From the NCBI GenBank assembly GCA_900554715.1, contig USIN01000144.1, positions 1 through 5,210 of the forward strand: a stretch of 5,210 nucleotides of DNA, written 5' to 3'. Below the pieces are notes generated by a model, which did not search any database, was not told where the DNA came from, and saw only the letters and a program-made list of their open reading frames with translations. A program made the position numbers and the translations under genes. Source of the DNA: an uncultured Bacteroidales bacterium. Its GTDB lineage: Bacteria; Bacteroidota; Bacteroidia; Bacteroidales; Muribaculaceae. Positions 5,065 to 5,210 of this stretch are shown one piece after another (positions within the stretch are counted from its first letter, which is position 1; each line of letters begins with the position of its first letter).

Positions 5065-5210
5065 ATGGAGTCAAAAACATTTCAGGCAAAGTTGATAAAG
5101 CTACAGAGCAATATGCTCAATTTCGCTTATATCCTCACATCAAACAGAGACGATGCTTATGATTTGCTTCAGGATACGACCCTGAAAGTATTGGACAACA
5201 AGGACAAATA
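5065..5210 (+). CDS. ECF-type RNA polymerase sigma factor, 3'-truncated by window edge
   Basis: The frame opens at ATG 5065 and runs past the window end, giving 48 full codons. After a short N-terminus, AYILTSNRDDAYDLLQDT at about residues 21-38 followed by TLKVL is the classic start of sigma-70 region 2 (helices of 2.1 and 2.2, core RNA polymerase binding). The short N-terminus and lack of region 1 point to the extracytoplasmic-function group. Typical members are about 160-190 residues, so roughly three quarters, including promoter-reading regions 2.4 and 4, lies outside. The 74 bp between the upstream terminator and the ATG are A/T-rich; TAATGTTG at 5001-5008 is a weak -7 candidate. No anti-sigma factor is visible, but it could lie downstream beyond the edge. 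Confidence 0.85.
   Translation, partial: MESKTFQAKLIKLQSNMLNFAYILTSNRDDAYDLLQDTTLKVLDNKDK

Noticed and set aside
1..5210. CRISPR array, tRNA, rRNA, transposase, phage or toxin-antitoxin genes
   Set aside because: No regularly spaced 25-40 bp repeats, cloverleaf patterns, rRNA-like sequence or transposase motifs were seen on reading through both strands; the only repeats are the short ones listed.

Overview
The window looks like a chromosomal segment of a gut Bacteroidales bacterium, probably Muribaculaceae-like. This rests on promoter elements of the Bacteroidota housekeeping type (TAnnTTTG at -7, once with a TTTG at -33), the lack of strong Shine-Dalgarno sites, and protein types common in that order: a membrane Ser/Thr kinase beside a LSESTLRRIWGY-type helix-turn-helix protein, zinc-ribbon membrane proteins, a small lipoprotein and an ECF sigma factor. 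The taxonomic placement is inference; no rRNA or other marker gene is present.

Layout from left to right. (1) Bases 1-362, plus strand: the 3' part of a Rossmann-fold NAD(P)-binding (NmrA/SDR-like) protein. (2) Bases 363-588: a gene-free gap with an 18-bp inverted repeat just after the stop codon, then a TTTG-N19-TAnnTTTG promoter followed about 60 nt later by an intrinsic terminator, which looks like a self-contained small-RNA unit. (3) Bases 589-2873, minus strand: a tightly packed three-gene operon (gaps of 0 and 2 nt). Its first two genes begin with the same double-CxxC zinc ribbon joined to different membrane domains (a multi-helix protein, and a DUF805-like protein with a C-terminal beta-rich domain); the third is a lipoprotein. 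(4) Bases 2874-3003: a divergent promoter region with two mirrored TTCTTATCTTYGC promoter cores. (5) Bases 3004-4245, plus strand: a transmembrane Hanks-type Ser/Thr kinase whose predicted -7 element ends only 4 nt before the start codon. (6) Bases 4246-4351: a short promoter region with a 10-bp-phased repeat, then 4352-4948, a helix-turn-helix protein, closed by an intrinsic terminator. (7) Bases 5065-5210: the start of an ECF sigma factor cut by the window edge.

The kinase and helix-turn-helix genes appear to form one regulatory pair. Upstream of both, at almost the same distance from the -7 element, lies the near-identical 16-mer TCATATTGRGTCATAA (15 of 16 positions), part of a direct repeat with a 10-bp period. 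Neither promoter has a clear -33 TTTG. This suggests both promoters use one shared DNA-binding regulator. It is the most interesting signal in the window.
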